This document shows, one piece after another, positions 6,067 to 6,556 of a stretch of 6,556 nt of DNA (position 1 is the stretch's first letter; every line of letters starts with the position of its first letter). This stretch comes from Chloroflexota bacterium (GTDB lineage Bacteria; Chloroflexota; Anaerolineae; UBA7937; JACPPX01), in assembly GCA_016196905.1 (NCBI GenBank), contig JACPWV010000092.1, positions 1 through 6,556 on the forward strand. The letters are read 5' to 3'. The position numbers and the translations under genes are program-made. Below the pieces are notes generated by a model. The model saw nothing but the letters and a program-made list of their open reading frames with translations, was not told the origin of the DNA and did not search any database.

Positions 6067-6556
6067 CGCGGAGAAGCCGGAGGGGGGCTGGGATTCGCGA
6101 AGGGTAGTCGCGGAAGAGGATGACCGGCGAGCGATTGGTACATGCCGACCATCACCGCCAAGTCGAGCCACAAGTAAGCCAGCGCATAGGCGGGAAGCTT
6201 CAGGTACTCCCACTTGGCGAGGCCCAATCGGGGGGCGTGTCTTAGGAGCCGGAACACATCCTTGACCCAAAGCAGAGGGGCGATGGTCAAAGGGGCCAAC
6301 CATCCCAGGGTGCGGAAAACACGGTCCTTAAGATAGCTGTACCTACGCCGGACTGCGATGAAATAATACCCGCGCACAATCCCCATCTGGATCCATTCCC
6401 GAAGGCTGGGCTGGTACTCGTGAAGGGCGACCATGCGTGGGTTGAACCAGATCTCAAAGCCGGCGCGGCGTAGTTTCTCTCCAAAGATCCTCTCGGGACC
6501 GGTGTGTAAGGGGTCGTCCTGCGCAAAGCGGTATTGAAGGTAGATTTTCGAGCGTA
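6063..6556 (-). CDS. Family 2-like membrane-associated glycosyltransferase, C-terminal part (5' end outside window)
   Basis: The minus-strand frame is open from the window edge to the TAG at 6065-6063, giving 163 residues. An internal ATG at 6434 is not the true start, because conserved sequence lies before it. The upstream part reads QDDPLHTGPERIFGEKLRRA and then GFEIWFNPRMVALHEY. This resembles the C-terminal catalytic region of GT2 (GT-A fold) enzymes, where an 'ED..L..RL...G..I...P...V.H' pattern carries the catalytic-base acidic residue and a late His. The best candidate for that acid is the Glu in GPER. The N-terminal nucleotide-binding part with its DxD motif lies beyond the window. 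Two hydrophobic stretches follow (VFRTLGWLAPLTIAPLLWV and AYALAYLWLDLAVMVGM), suggesting membrane attachment. The Pro-rich end (PFANPSPPPASPR) is probably disordered. It faces the flippase tail to tail and likely acts in the same surface-glycan pathway. The sugar donor and acceptor cannot be told. Confidence 0.82.
   Translation of the reverse strand, partial: RSKIYLQYRFAQDDPLHTGPERIFGEKLRRAGFEIWFNPRMVALHEYQPSLREWIQMGIVRGYYFIAVRRRYSYLKDRVFRTLGWLAPLTIAPLLWVKDVFRLLRHAPRLGLAKWEYLKLPAYALAYLWLDLAVMVGMYQSLAGHPLPRLPFANPSPPPASPR

Noticed and set aside
4600..6556. Polysaccharide genes as an island integrated at the tRNA-Leu gene
   Set aside because: Integrases normally use the tRNA 3' end, which here (4620) faces the nuo side, not the flippase side. 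No integrase or repeat of the tRNA 3' end is visible on the right.

Overview
The window looks like a piece of a GC-rich bacterial chromosome, probably from a thermophilic or deep-branching lineage. Three things point that way: frequent GTG and TTG starts, a 7Fe ferredoxin very close in pattern to the Thermus thermophilus protein as I recall it, and a NuoD with the '[11 protein letters not shown]' variant that I associate with Chloroflexota-type complex I. A Chloroflexota (Anaerolineae-like) source is my best guess, but it is an inference from motif memory, not a search.

Left part (1-4475, + strand) is an energy-metabolism cluster. It holds the C-terminal half of a type 2 ferredoxin/flavodoxin-NADP reductase-like flavoprotein (1-552), then one continuous reading frame fusing complex I subunits NuoB, NuoC and NuoD (570-3017). 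NuoI (3021-3605), a 7Fe ferredoxin (3653-3895) and a 146-residue cysteine-free helical protein (4001-4441) follow. A clear intrinsic terminator (4450-4475) closes the cluster. NuoB, C, D and I together form the quinone-reducing connecting module of complex I. A pyridine-nucleotide flavoprotein and a free ferredoxin flank it, and no NuoE, F or G is visible. This fits an enzyme that exchanges electrons with ferredoxin and/or NADP(H), but the window does not show the membrane subunits or what lies further upstream.

Middle part (4476-4902) has no supportable protein gene. It carries a tRNA-Leu(UAA) on the minus strand (4620-4705) with an extended -10 promoter directly upstream of it. Next to that is a roughly 110-base block of nested and mutually exclusive inverted repeats (about 4750-4859) of unknown role.

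Right part (4903-6556) is cell-surface polysaccharide biosynthesis. A Wzx/MOP-type flippase on the + strand (4903-6066) appears to lack one pair of membrane helices. It meets a convergent, incomplete family 2-like glycosyltransferase on the minus strand (6063-6556). The two genes end in the same CTAG, so each stop codon overlaps the other.

Most noteworthy are the NuoB-C-D triple fusion with start-like sequences still visible at both internal joints, the cytochrome-like protein whose heme motif appears to be lost, the apparently shortened flippase, and the structured spacer between tRNA and flippase.
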